The position numbers and the translations under genes are program-made. Source: Halomonas organivorans (GTDB taxonomy: Bacteria; Pseudomonadota; Gammaproteobacteria; Pseudomonadales; Halomonadaceae). From it: a stretch of 64,000 nt of DNA. The notes under the pieces were generated by a model. That model did not search any database. It had not been told where the DNA came from and worked only from the letters and a program-made list of their open reading frames with translations. Location of the stretch: NCBI RefSeq assembly GCF_014192055.1, contig NZ_JACHXM010000006.1, forward strand, positions 62,001-126,000, written 5' to 3'. Positions 7,432 through 16,619 of the stretch are shown piece by piece (position 1 is the stretch's first letter; every line of letters starts with the position of its first letter).

Positions 7432-9144
7432 TCAGGACGACGGCCGGCTGAGCTCGCTCCAGGCCGAATAGGTGCTGAGGAAGACGCGCCCGGCGAGGTC
7501 GTCGAGGAAGCTGCTCTTCTTGAGCTGGTCCATCACCGGGCCCTTGACTTCGGCGAGGTGCAGGGTGACCCGGGAGTCCTTGAGACGGGCGTTGATGGCA
7601 TCCAGGCTTTCCAGGGCCGAGGCATCGATCAGGTTGACCGCCGAGCAGATCAGCACCACGTGCTCCAGCTCCGGTCGGCTCGCCACCAGGGCGTAGAGGG
7701 TGTCTTCCAGGTAGCGGGCGTTGGCGAAGTAGAGACTTTCATCGATCCGCAGCAGAGCCAGGTGGCTGACCGTTTCGGTGTCGTGGCGGGTCACGCTGCG
7801 GAAGTGCTCGGTGCCCGGAATACGGCCGACCACCGCGCTGTGCGGGCGGCTGGTACGGTACAGGAACAGCATGATCGACAGCAGCACGCCCCCGATGATG
7901 CCCGCTTCGACGCCTTCCCCCAGGGTCAACGCCATGGTCAGCGCCATGGCCGAGAAATCGCTGCGCGAGTAGCGCCAGGTCCGGCGGATCAGCGGTACGT
8001 CGACCAGGGTCAGGATGGCCACGGTGATGGTGGCCGCCAGGGTGGCCACTGGCAGGTGGGCAAGCAGTGGGGTCAACGCCAGGGTCACCAGCCCGATGCC
8101 GAGTGCCGCGAACAGCCCGGCCATGGGGGTGCGGGCGCCGGATTCGAAGTTGATCACGGTGCGAGACAGGCCGCCGGTGACGGGCATGCCGCCGGAGACG
8201 GCCGCCAGCAGGTTGGCGCCGCCCAGTCCGATCAGCTCCTGGTTGGGTGAAATCCGCTCGCGGCGCTTGGCGGCGAGCATCTGCGCCATGGAAATCGATT
8301 CAACGAAGCCCACCACGCTGATCAGCAGTGCCGGCACCAGCAGCTGGCGCCACAGCGGGCCATCGAAGCCGGGCAGGGTCAGCGGCGGCAGCCCCCCGGG
8401 AATGGTGCCGACCACTGCCACTCCATGTTCGGCCAGGTCGAGCCAGGCGCTCAGCGCCGTGGTGGCGATCACCGCGAACACCGGTCCGGCGCGGGCGATC
8501 AGGGCGGCGAGCCCCCGGGGCAGGCCGATGGCCCGCAGCGCCGGCTGTCCCCAGCGTCGCACCGCGACCAGAAACATCAGGCTGCCGGCGCCGACGGCCA
8601 GGGTCGGCCAGTGCAGCGTCGGCAGGTGGCGCGACAGGCTGGTCAGCAAGGCGAAGGCGGTGTAGCCGCTGGCGTCGACGCCGAGCAGGTGGGAGAGCTG
8701 GCTGATGGCGATCAGCAGCCCCGAGGCGGAGAGGAATCCGCCGATCACCGGATGGCTGAGGAAGTTGGCGAAGAAGCCCATGCGCAGCACGCCCATTACC
8801 GCCAGCATGGCGCCTGAGAGCAGCGACAGCACCAGGGCGGCCTCCAGGTAGGCCGGGCTGCCCGGCGGCGCTACGCCCGACAGGGCCGCGCCGGTCATCA
8901 GCGCGATGATGGCTACCGGGCCGACCGCCAGGGTACGACTGGTACCGAGCAGGGCATAGGCCGCCAGCGGCAGGATACTGGCATAGAGGCCGACCACGGC
9001 GGGCAGTCCGGCCAGCAGGGCATAGGCCAGCGACTGGGGAATGACCATGATGGTGACGATCAGGCCGGCCAGCAGGTCGGCGCCGCACAAGCGGCGGTTG
9101 TAATGGGGAAGCCAGGCGAGGATCGGCAGGTAGCGTTTGAGCAT
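7432..9144 (-). CDS. SulP family anion transporter with STAS domain
   Basis: Inner-membrane anion transporter or symporter of the SulP (SLC26) family, 570 residues. About the first 400 residues form the multi-helix transport core, with the family motifs VIPQSLAYALLAGLPAVVGLY and ISPNQELIGLGGANLLAAVSGG. The C-terminal ~120 residues form a cytoplasmic STAS domain (SLYFANARYLEDTLYALV... and the loop VNLIDASALESLDAIN). Family members carry sulfate, bicarbonate or dicarboxylates; the substrate is not evident. It is transcribed away from the SelD-type oxidoreductase with about 100 bp between, and is convergent with the fasciclin gene. Confidence 0.9.
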   Translation of the reverse strand: MLKRYLPILAWLPHYNRRLCGADLLAGLIVTIMVIPQSLAYALLAGLPAVVGLYASILPLAAYALLGTSRTLAVGPVAIIALMTGAALSGVAPPGSPAYLEAALVLSLLSGAMLAVMGVLRMGFFANFLSHPVIGGFLSASGLLIAISQLSHLLGVDASGYTAFALLTSLSRHLPTLHWPTLAVGAGSLMFLVAVRRWGQPALRAIGLPRGLAALIARAGPVFAVIATTALSAWLDLAEHGVAVVGTIPGGLPPLTLPGFDGPLWRQLLVPALLISVVGFVESISMAQMLAAKRRERISPNQELIGLGGANLLAAVSGGMPVTGGLSRTVINFESGARTPMAGLFAALGIGLVTLALTPLLAHLPVATLAATITVAILTLVDVPLIRRTWRYSRSDFSAMALTMALTLGEGVEAGIIGGVLLSIMLFLYRTSRPHSAVVGRIPGTEHFRSVTRHDTETVSHLALLRIDESLYFANARYLEDTLYALVASRPELEHVVLICSAVNLIDASALESLDAINARLKDSRVTLHLAEVKGPVMDQLKKSSFLDDLAGRVFLSTYSAWSELSRPSS

Positions 9145-9246
9145 CCGGTGCCCGTCGTGGTCAGGCGGCTGTCAGTCTGTTGCTTCAGACTAAACGATCG
9201 ACGGCTTCGATACATCCCGTGAAGGCCTGAGCGATGCGGCGTGGGC

Positions 9247-10392
9247 TCAGCGGTAGGCCGACAGAAAGCGCTCGTCCAACTGGCGTTTCCACCACCAGGC
9301 CAGGCGTCCTCCCCACCAGTAGCGTCCACGAATGGCCAGCGCCTGGCCATCGCCGAGGTCGAGGATCGACAGCGCACGAGGCTGGGGATGATAAGGGTGT
9401 AGTTCGCTGCCCTGGAGATAGGCGGCGATGTTGGCCAGCAGCACCGGCGCCTGACGTACTCCGTAGACGCCGAGTCGCGGCAGCTCATGATCGATCATGG
9501 CCGCGCAGTCGCCGGCGGCGAAGACCCAGGAAGCCGCCGGGCTCTGCAGGGTGGCGGTGATCGCCAGGCCGCGGTCGGGCAGGGTCGGCAGTCCGAGCCG
9601 TTCGACGATGTCGGGAGGCGACAGCCCGGTGGCATGGACGACATGATCCGCGGCCAGGAACCGGTAGCTGTCTTCGCCCCAGGGCTGGTTCGGCGACGCC
9701 ACCATCACGCCGCCGCGGGTAGGCCCGCAGCATTCGAGCCCGGTCATGACGGTAATGCGGCGCCTGGCGAGCCGGCGTCTCAGCCAGTTGACGGCGCCCC
9801 TTGGGGCGCCCGGCAGCAGTGCCGGCGCACGGGTCAGCAGGCGGATCTCGGGGGTGGCGGCGTGGCGCTCCGCCAAGGCGCGTAGCTGGCAGGCCACCTC
9901 GATGCCGCTGGCGCCGCCGCCCACGACCACCAGGTGGAGCCGCTGGTGGCTATCGAACGCCCGACTCAAATGGCGCCGCAGTGCCAGGAGGCGCGGAATC
10001 GGCTTGACCGGCCACAGGGCGGGGCCTTCGGGATGCGCAGCCGGGAGGTGCAGCGTCGATCCCAGGTTCAGCGAGGTGGCAGCGATGGCCAGTCGGCGTC
10101 CGTCCGCCAGCAGGGCCTCGCGTCGATCCAGGTCCAGCCCCGACAGCCGGCCACGGATGCCTTCCACGCCATGGCGCCGGGCCAGTTGCATTGGGTCGAG
10201 GCGATCGGCCTGTGGCATAAACTGCCCCCCCAACATGCCGCTGGCCATGCCGGAGTACCAGAAGCCACCGGGATCGAGCAGTATGACCCGCTGCGCGGGC
10301 AGCTGCCGGCGTTGGCGGATCAGGTGAAGGTGCGCATGGCCGGCGCCCACGAGCAGCAGCGGGGCGCCTGAGGGGGGAGGGTCGACGATCAT
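9247..10392 (-). CDS. FAD-dependent pyridine nucleotide oxidoreductase, SelD-N-terminal-domain type, stand-alone
   Basis: A 381-residue flavoprotein with an N-terminal FAD-binding Rossmann motif (LLLVGAGHAHLHLIR), a second NAD(P)-binding motif (LVVVGGGASGIEVACQL, about residue 150) and the late FAD motif WVFAAGDCA. The GAGHAHLHLI pattern is typical of the oxidoreductase domain often fused in front of SelD (selenophosphate synthase). Here no SelD follows; the protein ends after the oxidoreductase. It may act as an NADH dehydrogenase or sulfide:quinone-type enzyme. The electron acceptor is unknown. Confidence 0.8.
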   Translation of the reverse strand: MIVDPPPSGAPLLLVGAGHAHLHLIRQRRQLPAQRVILLDPGGFWYSGMASGMLGGQFMPQADRLDPMQLARRHGVEGIRGRLSGLDLDRREALLADGRRLAIAATSLNLGSTLHLPAAHPEGPALWPVKPIPRLLALRRHLSRAFDSHQRLHLVVVGGGASGIEVACQLRALAERHAATPEIRLLTRAPALLPGAPRGAVNWLRRRLARRRITVMTGLECCGPTRGGVMVASPNQPWGEDSYRFLAADHVVHATGLSPPDIVERLGLPTLPDRGLAITATLQSPAASWVFAAGDCAAMIDHELPRLGVYGVRQAPVLLANIAAYLQGSELHPYHPQPRALSILDLGDGQALAIRGRYWWGGRLAWWWKRQLDERFLSAYR

Positions 10393-10478
10393 GTCGGGAG
10401 ATTAGCCGACCCATGTCCATGCCGCGAGCGTGATCCCGAGATCTCGGACGCCGGGCCGGGTCGCCCACCTCACCATGA

Positions 10479-11384
10479 TCAGCGTTGCGCCGCGGATACC
10501 GTTCGCCGTGGCCAGAGCGTCCAACTGTAGAGTGCCAGCCCGACCCAGATCAGCATGAAGGTGCCCAGGCGTATCGGGTCCAGGGGCTCGTCGAAGACCA
10601 GCAGGGCGAGCAGGAACTGCAGGCTGGGATTCAGGTACATCAGAAAGCCCAAGGTGGCCAGGCGCAGGCGGCGGGCGGCGCCGGCGAAGGCCAGCAGGGG
10701 CAGCGCGGTGATCACGCCGCTGGCCACCAGCAGCCAGGTGGTGCGTGGCTCGCCCAGGAAGTGCGACATGCCGGCCTGTTGGAGCCCCGCCAGGGCCAGC
10801 AGGCCGAGCGGCATCAGCAGCAGCGTTTCGACGAACAGGCCCGAGAGGCCGTCCAGCGGCACCTGCTTGCGCAACAGGCCGTAGGTGCCGAACGTCAGGG
10901 CCAGCACCAGGCTGATCCACGGCAAGGCGCCGATCAGCGCCACCTGCAGCGCGATGGCGCCGCCGGCCAGCGCCACGGCCAGGCCCTGCAGGCGGCTCAT
11001 GCGCTCGCGCAGCACCAGCATGCCAAGCGCCACGTTGACCAGCGGCGTCAGGAAGTATCCGAGGCTCGCCTGCAGCACCTGGTGGGACTCGACGGCATAG
11101 ATGTAGAGTCCCCAGTTGGCGGCGATCAGTACCGCGCAGGCCAGCACGCGCCCCAGGCGGCGCGGATGAGCAAGCGCTTCGGTCACCGGTCGCCAGCGGC
11201 GCAGAAGCGTCACCACGCCGGCCAGGAACACGCAGGACCACAGCACCCGGTGCACGAGGATCTCATAGGCCGGGACGCCCTCGAAGAGCGCGAAGAACAG
11301 CGGAAAACAGCCCCACATCAGGTAGGCGGCCAGGCCGAAGCCCACCCCTTGGGTGGCCCGAGGATCGGTGGTCGTCGCGTTCAT
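10479..11384 (-). CDS. rarD: EamA-family transporter RarD
   Basis: Inner-membrane drug/metabolite transporter superfamily protein of 301 residues with ten predicted helices arranged as two EamA repeats. The opening GVGFGLAAYLMWGCFPLFFALFEGV and the HRVLWSC segment are typical of RarD (chloramphenicol-sensitive protein). The substrate is undefined. Upstream in-frame ATGs exist at 11393 and 11411, but AGGA lies 8 nt before the ATG chosen. It is divergent from yafV over 127 bp. Confidence 0.88.
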   Translation of the reverse strand: MNATTTDPRATQGVGFGLAAYLMWGCFPLFFALFEGVPAYEILVHRVLWSCVFLAGVVTLLRRWRPVTEALAHPRRLGRVLACAVLIAANWGLYIYAVESHQVLQASLGYFLTPLVNVALGMLVLRERMSRLQGLAVALAGGAIALQVALIGALPWISLVLALTFGTYGLLRKQVPLDGLSGLFVETLLLMPLGLLALAGLQQAGMSHFLGEPRTTWLLVASGVITALPLLAFAGAARRLRLATLGFLMYLNPSLQFLLALLVFDEPLDPIRLGTFMLIWVGLALYSWTLWPRRTVSAAQR

Positions 11385-11511
11385 GCTTAACATCCTAACG
11401 AAGAAAGCCACAGCCTAGCGCCGATGGCCCGGCGTGTCATGGCTCGGTGGCTGCGTATGGCCGCCGTCTCGGGTAGGCTGGAGGCGTTGCCCGATCCCGA
11501 TGGAGCCCCCG

Positions 11512-12327
11512 ATGAGCGAACTGAGAACCACCCTGGTGCAGGCCGATCTGCGCTGGGAAGATCCCGAGGCCAATTGCCGGATGCTGGAGTCGGCGCTCGG
11601 CGAGCTCGGCGGTGACGACACCGACTTGATCGTACTGCCCGAGATGTTCGCCACTGGCTTCACCATGAACTCGCGTGAGATGGCCGAGCCCATGGACGAG
11701 AGTGCCACCGTGGCCTGGCTGCGCGACCAGGCGGCAAGCCGCGGTTGCGTGGTGACCGGCAGCGTGGCCGTGGTGGAGGACGGCGAGTATTTCAATCGCC
11801 TGGTCTGGGCGCGCCCCGATGGCAGCCTGGTGCACTATGACAAGCGTCATCTGTTCCGCATGGCCGGCGAGCACGAGCGCTACGCCATGGGTCACGAGCG
11901 GGTGATCGTCGAGCTCAAGGGTTTCCGCCTGCTGCTCAGCGTCTGCTATGACCTGCGTTTCCCGGTCTGGCTGCGTCAGCAGCCGGCGCCGGGCGAACAC
12001 TTCGAATACGACGCCCTGCTGTGCGTGGCCAACTGGCCGGCGCCGCGCCGCCATCCCTGGCGAGTGCTGCTGCAGGCTCGGGCGGTGGAGAACCTGTGTC
12101 CGGTGATCGGCGTCAATCGGGTCGGCGAGGACGCCAAGGGCCTGGCCTATGCCGGCGATTCCATGCTGGTGGACGCCAAGGGCGAGCCGCTGATCGACGA
12201 ACCGCGGGATACGCCCTTCGTCAAGACCGGCACGCTGTCGCTGGACGAACTCGAGGCCTTCCGCGAGAAGTTTCCGGCCTGGCGCGATGCCGATCATTTT
12301 GACCTGTCTGACGGGGTGGGCGCCTGA
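11512..12327 (+). CDS. yafV: Omega-amidase YafV (nitrilase superfamily)
   Basis: Cytoplasmic carbon-nitrogen hydrolase, 271 residues. The catalytic triad is visible: Glu in VLPEMFATGF (about residue 42), Lys in HYDKRHLF and Cys in LLSVCYDLRFPVW. The YafV subgroup hydrolyses alpha-ketoglutaramate or ketosuccinamate in methionine-salvage and transamination repair. The start chosen gives the family length (the E. coli protein is about 256 residues). The stop overlaps the rsuA start (TGATG), so the two genes are coupled. Confidence 0.9.
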   Translation: MSELRTTLVQADLRWEDPEANCRMLESALGELGGDDTDLIVLPEMFATGFTMNSREMAEPMDESATVAWLRDQAASRGCVVTGSVAVVEDGEYFNRLVWARPDGSLVHYDKRHLFRMAGEHERYAMGHERVIVELKGFRLLLSVCYDLRFPVWLRQQPAPGEHFEYDALLCVANWPAPRRHPWRVLLQARAVENLCPVIGVNRVGEDAKGLAYAGDSMLVDAKGEPLIDEPRDTPFVKTGTLSLDELEAFREKFPAWRDADHFDLSDGVGA

Positions 12328-13031
12328 TGCGGCTGGATCGTTTCCTCTCCGAGAGTACCGAGCTGACCCGCAGCCTGGCCAAGCGAGCCTTGTCCCGCGG
12401 TGAGGTCGATGTCAACGGCGAGCTCGAGAAGAAGGGCGCCCGGCACATACAAGACGCTGATCGGGTGACCTGGAACGGTCAGCCGCTGGCGCTGGTGGGG
12501 CTGCGCTACGTGATGCTGCACAAGCCGACCGGGGTCGAGTGTACGGCGCGGCGTGGGCTCTATCCGCGGGCGGTGGATTTGATCGACCTGCCCAAGGCCG
12601 AGCGGCTGCAGCCGGTGGGGCGGCTCGATGTCGATACTACCGGCCTGCTGCTGCTCAGCGACGACGGCCAGTGGTCCCATCGGGTCAGTTCGCCGCGACG
12701 CGGCTGCGCCAAGGTCTATCGGGCCGAGTTGGCCCGGCCGCTGGCCGGGGCGGAGGCCGAGCGTGCCGTGACTGCCGTTGCCGAGGGCATCTTGCTGGAG
12801 GGGGACGAGCAGCCGACCCGGCCGGCGGAACTGGCGCTGCTCGATGCCCATCATGCCCGGCTGACCATTCACGAGGGACGTTATCATCAGGTGCGGCGCA
12901 TGTTCGCGGCTCTCGGCAACCACGTCGAGACCCTGCATCGCGAGTCGATAGGCCCGTTGCACCTGGACGATGATCTCGCGCCCGGTGAGTGGCGCGAACT
13001 CGACGATGCCGAGGTCAAGGCCTTCTACTAG
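12327..13031 (+). CDS. rsuA: 16S rRNA pseudouridine synthase RsuA
   Basis: Pseudouridine synthase that modifies U516 of 16S rRNA in the family prototype; 234 residues. An N-terminal S4 RNA-binding domain (MRLDRFLSESTELTRSLAKR..., about 1-60) precedes the catalytic domain with the motif VGRLDVDTTGLLLLSDDG, which holds the catalytic Asp, and EGRYHQVRRMFAALGNHV near the end. It is translationally coupled to yafV and convergent with the diguanylate cyclase gene; no clear terminator is seen in the 74-bp gap. Confidence 0.93.
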   Translation: MRLDRFLSESTELTRSLAKRALSRGEVDVNGELEKKGARHIQDADRVTWNGQPLALVGLRYVMLHKPTGVECTARRGLYPRAVDLIDLPKAERLQPVGRLDVDTTGLLLLSDDGQWSHRVSSPRRGCAKVYRAELARPLAGAEAERAVTAVAEGILLEGDEQPTRPAELALLDAHHARLTIHEGRYHQVRRMFAALGNHVETLHRESIGPLHLDDDLAPGEWRELDDAEVKAFY

Positions 13032-13105
13032 CCCGCGACCAAAAGCCGCTGTCCCGGCATCGCCGGCGTCGCTAGGGTCTGGCGGCCGGTTCGCAGCGTG
13101 TCGAT

Positions 13106-14845
13106 CTAGGCGTAGACGGCGACGCGAGCCCTGCCTCCTTGCTTGGCGGCATAGAGGGCGCGGTCGGCGAGCCCGGCCAGGGCCATGGGGCTCGTGGAGT
13201 GCGTTGGATAGACGGCGATGCCGCAGGAGATGGTGACGGGGCCCAGCATGCGTTCCCCGTGCCAGTAGACGCGCCCCGCCAACTGGGTCATCAGTGTCTC
13301 GAGCCTGTTGCGTGCCGTATCGGCATCCGCGCCTGGCAACAGCACCACGAATTCCTCTCCACCCAGCCGGCAGACCACGTCGGCATCGCGGAAGTGGTCG
13401 TTCAGGATAGTGGCCACGCCGGCCAGCACCCTGTCGCCCGCCTCGTGGCCGTGGCGGTCGTTGACCCGCTTGAAGTGATCGATATCGATCATCGCCAGGG
13501 CCAGCGGCGTGAACTCGCGCTGGGCCTGGCGAGCCTCATGCTGCAGCAGTTCGTCGAAATAACGGCGATTGTGCAAGCCGGTGAGGGGGTCGGTATAGGA
13601 GTAGGTCTCCAGGCGTTCCACCAGCGTCTGCAGCTGCTGTGTCCGGGCGGATACTTCCGCCTCCAGACGTTGATTCAGACGCTTGAGGTCGCGCTGGGTG
13701 TGGGCATAGTCAAGCAGCGAGATCACCACGATGGCCAATGCGAACACCAACGCGCCGACGCTCACCGGAATGCGGGTCCAGGGCAGCAGGCCGTGAGCCA
13801 CCGCCATGTCGGCCAGCAGCAAGGCACCGAACAGCGCGAAGGTGGCCAGGATGGCACGTTGGCGCCCTTCGAGCCGATGCAGCCGTGGGGCGATGGCCGC
13901 CATCAGCAGCGCCAGGCTGGCGACCAGCAGGGCGTCGAACACTGGAAAGGTGATCGCCAGGTCGATCCAGCCGAGCCCGGCGGCGCCCAGGGCCGCGACC
14001 AGGTAGGCCAGATGTGCCTGCCAGATGCGCCGGATCAGCCGTGGGCGCGTCTTGGCGAACCAGTGCTCCAGCAGCAGGCCGAGGGCGATGGGTAGGGTGT
14101 AGTAACCGCCGGCGGCCAGGAAGTCCCACAGCAGTGGGGCATCGAGCAGCAGCTGGCTGGCCTGGGATTCGGCCAGGATCATGGTGCCGGCGGCCAGGCC
14201 GAACAGCGCAATGGCGGCGAAGCTGCGACGGTTGGCCTGGATGACGGCGAAGATGCCGGCCAGCAGGGCGAGCAACAGGCATAGCGGGCTGACGACCATG
14301 GCACTGGCGGAGTGCTTCAGGATGTAGCCGAGAAGATCGGCGCGCTCCATCAGCTTGATCTCGCCCCACAGGCCGATATCGGTGTAGTTGGAATAGACGC
14401 GGAAGTACAGTTGATGTCCCGCGGCATCGGTGGGCAGGGGGATCATGTGCCATGGCCAGCCGGCGAAACGGCCTTCGCCGGCGGTGTCGAAGGCGCCGTG
14501 ACGGTAGATGCGCTTGCCGTCCAGATAGGCCTCGGCGATCAGGTCGATGCTATAGACGTAGAGCACCGGGTCGCGCCAGTCGCCCTCCGGCAGGGTCACG
14601 CGGAACCAGGCGTGATGGCGACCTTCGCGATGGGGCGGATTGGAGGGGAAGCCGATCGCGTGCCAGGCCTCGTCCTTGCCAGGTTGTATCCAGGCTGGCG
14701 TGCCGTCGGCGAGCCGCGGAGAGTCGCCCCAGCGATATTCCCAGCCGCTCTCCAGATCGCGAGATGACGCCAGGGCCGTGGTGGCCAGCAGGCTCAACAC
14801 GCACAGCAGCATGACGACCGCCCACCGGTTTCCCGCTTGCCCCAT
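13106..14845 (-). CDS. Membrane diguanylate cyclase (7TM-DISM sensor + GGDEF)
   Basis: Predicted c-di-GMP synthase of 579 residues. A signal peptide is followed by a periplasmic 7TMR-DISM-type sensing region (about 35-180), a block of seven membrane helices (about 185-375), a short coiled coil (LKRLNQRLEAEVSARTQQLQ) and a GGDEF domain (about 415-579). The active-site loop reads RLGGEEFVVLL, so it should be catalytic. An earlier in-frame ATG at 14878 was rejected because it overlaps a TATAAT -10 box. The signal sensed is unknown; DISM domains often bind carbohydrate-like ligands. Confidence 0.9.
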   Translation of the reverse strand: MGQAGNRWAVVMLLCVLSLLATTALASSRDLESGWEYRWGDSPRLADGTPAWIQPGKDEAWHAIGFPSNPPHREGRHHAWFRVTLPEGDWRDPVLYVYSIDLIAEAYLDGKRIYRHGAFDTAGEGRFAGWPWHMIPLPTDAAGHQLYFRVYSNYTDIGLWGEIKLMERADLLGYILKHSASAMVVSPLCLLLALLAGIFAVIQANRRSFAAIALFGLAAGTMILAESQASQLLLDAPLLWDFLAAGGYYTLPIALGLLLEHWFAKTRPRLIRRIWQAHLAYLVAALGAAGLGWIDLAITFPVFDALLVASLALLMAAIAPRLHRLEGRQRAILATFALFGALLLADMAVAHGLLPWTRIPVSVGALVFALAIVVISLLDYAHTQRDLKRLNQRLEAEVSARTQQLQTLVERLETYSYTDPLTGLHNRRYFDELLQHEARQAQREFTPLALAMIDIDHFKRVNDRHGHEAGDRVLAGVATILNDHFRDADVVCRLGGEEFVVLLPGADADTARNRLETLMTQLAGRVYWHGERMLGPVTISCGIAVYPTHSTSPMALAGLADRALYAAKQGGRARVAVYA

Positions 14846-14876
14846 GACATGTCTCGTCATCAGATCGTGTGGGCCC

Positions 14877-14882
14877 ATTATA
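14877..14882 (-). promoter_or_regulatory. Candidate -10 element of the diguanylate cyclase gene
   Basis: A perfect TATAAT on the minus strand lies about 32 nt before the chosen ATG. No good -35 hexamer is found 16-18 bp upstream (the best is GCGGAC), so the promoter may need an activator. It argues for the downstream start codon. Confidence 0.45.
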
Positions 14883-15029
14883 GCCGGGGCAGACGTGGAG
14901 TCCGCCGCGGGAATGCCTGCTCGACTTCAACGAGATCAGGTCTTCTCCAACGCCGAACAAACCGGTTTTTTATACCGTTATCTCATGCAGTTTAAACCTG
15001 TCATCCACCCCGTGAGCCTGAACGATCCA

Positions 15030-16619
15030 TCAGGCGGCCGGGAAGAGGCCGGCGGCCTCGACCAGGGCGCGGGTATAATCGGTGGAAGGGTGGGTCAGTA
15101 CGCTCTCGCAGTCGCCCTGTTCGACCACCTCGCCGTCCTTGAGCACCAGCAGGCGATGGGCCATGGCGCGCACCACGGCCAGGTCGTGGCTGATGAACAG
15201 GTAGCTGAGCCCGCGCTTGCGCTGGAGCTCGCGCAGCAGGGTGACCAGCTGCTTCTGCACGGTGCGGTCCAGCGCCGAGGTAGGCTCGTCGAGCACCAGC
15301 AGCGACGGTTCGAGAATGACCGCTCGGGCCACGGCGATGCGCTGGCGCTGGCCGCCGGAGAACTCGTGGGGATAGCGGGCACCGCATGCCTCGGGAAGGT
15401 CGACCTCGCGCAGGGTATCGCGCACGCGGCGGTCGACCTCGGCGTCGTCCAGTTCGGGATGGTGAAAGCGCAGCCCTTCGCTGACGATATCGGCCACCGG
15501 CATGCGCGGGGACAGCGAGCCGTAAGGATCCTGGAACACCACTTGCAGCCGCCGCCGCTGGCGGCGCAGGGCGTCGCCATGAAGGGTGTCGAGGCGTTCG
15601 CCGTCGAATTCGATTTCGCCGTGGCTTTGCTGCAGGCGCAACAGCGCCAGCGCCAGGGTGGTCTTGCCGGAGCCGGATTCGCCGACGATGCCGAGCGTCT
15701 CGCCCGGCGCCACTGACAGGTCCAGCGGCTTGACCGCCTCGAACGCCGGCGGGCGGCGGCTGAACAGCTTCTTCGGCCGCTGGAAGCGAATGCCCAGCCC
15801 ACGGGCGCTGAGCAACGGTGCGCCATGAGCGACCGGCTCCGGGCGACCGGTGGGGTCGGCGGCCAGCAGCTCTCGCGTATAGGCGCTCTCGGGGCGCTCG
15901 AACACCCGTGACACGGGACCGGTCTCCTGCACCTGCCCGTGGCGCATCACACACACCCGGTCGGCGTGGCGGCGCACCAGGTTGAGGTCGTGGGTGATGA
16001 ACAGCATGCCCATGCCGTGGGTATCGCGCAGCTCGGCGAGCAGTGCCAGGATTTCCTGCTGCACGGTGACGTCCAGCGCGGTGGTCGGCTCGTCGGCGAT
16101 CAGCAGCCGCGGATGGTTGGCGATGGCCATGGCGATCATCACCCGCTGGCGCTGGCCGCCGGAGAGCTGGTGGGGCCAGGCGTCGAGCAGTTCTTCGGCG
16201 CGCGGCAACTGGACCTGCTCGAGCAGCTCGCGAGAACGCCGGCGTGCGGCCGCCCCCCGAAGCCCCTGGTGCAGGCGTAGCGTCTCGCCGATCTGGCGGG
16301 CCACGGTGTGCAGCGGATTCAGCGAGGTCATCGGTTCCTGGAACACGAAGCCGACCCGGCCGCCGCGCAGTGCCCGCCAGTCTCGCGTCGAGAGCCTTGC
16401 CAGATCGGTATCGCCGAGCCGGCGTGTGCCGCTCACCTGGGCCCCGGGTGGCAGCAGTCCCAGGGCGCCGAGCGCCGACACCGACTTGCCGGAGCCGGAC
16501 TCGCCGACCAGCGCCAGGGTCTCGCCGCGGCGCACCTCCAGCGACAGCCCCTCGACCACCGGCGCGTCGTCGAAGGCGATGGTCAAATCCTCGAGGCGCA
16601 GCAGGGTCTCGTCGCTCAT
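15030..16619 (-). CDS. yejF: Peptide ABC transporter ATP-binding protein YejF (two ATPase domains)
   Basis: Double ATPase that powers the YejABEF importer of oligopeptides; in enterobacteria this system also takes up microcin C. 529 residues. Each half has Walker A (GESGSGKSVSALGALGL near 37 and GESGSGKTTLALALLRLQ near 320), an ABC signature (LSGGQRQRVMIAMAIANH and FSGGQRQRIAVARAV) and Walker B (LLIADEPTTALD and LLVLDEPTSALD). The start overlaps the yejE stop by ATGA. It is the last gene of the operon. Confidence 0.95.
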   Translation of the reverse strand: MSDETLLRLEDLTIAFDDAPVVEGLSLEVRRGETLALVGESGSGKSVSALGALGLLPPGAQVSGTRRLGDTDLARLSTRDWRALRGGRVGFVFQEPMTSLNPLHTVARQIGETLRLHQGLRGAAARRRSRELLEQVQLPRAEELLDAWPHQLSGGQRQRVMIAMAIANHPRLLIADEPTTALDVTVQQEILALLAELRDTHGMGMLFITHDLNLVRRHADRVCVMRHGQVQETGPVSRVFERPESAYTRELLAADPTGRPEPVAHGAPLLSARGLGIRFQRPKKLFSRRPPAFEAVKPLDLSVAPGETLGIVGESGSGKTTLALALLRLQQSHGEIEFDGERLDTLHGDALRRQRRRLQVVFQDPYGSLSPRMPVADIVSEGLRFHHPELDDAEVDRRVRDTLREVDLPEACGARYPHEFSGGQRQRIAVARAVILEPSLLVLDEPTSALDRTVQKQLVTLLRELQRKRGLSYLFISHDLAVVRAMAHRLLVLKDGEVVEQGDCESVLTHPSTDYTRALVEAAGLFPAA

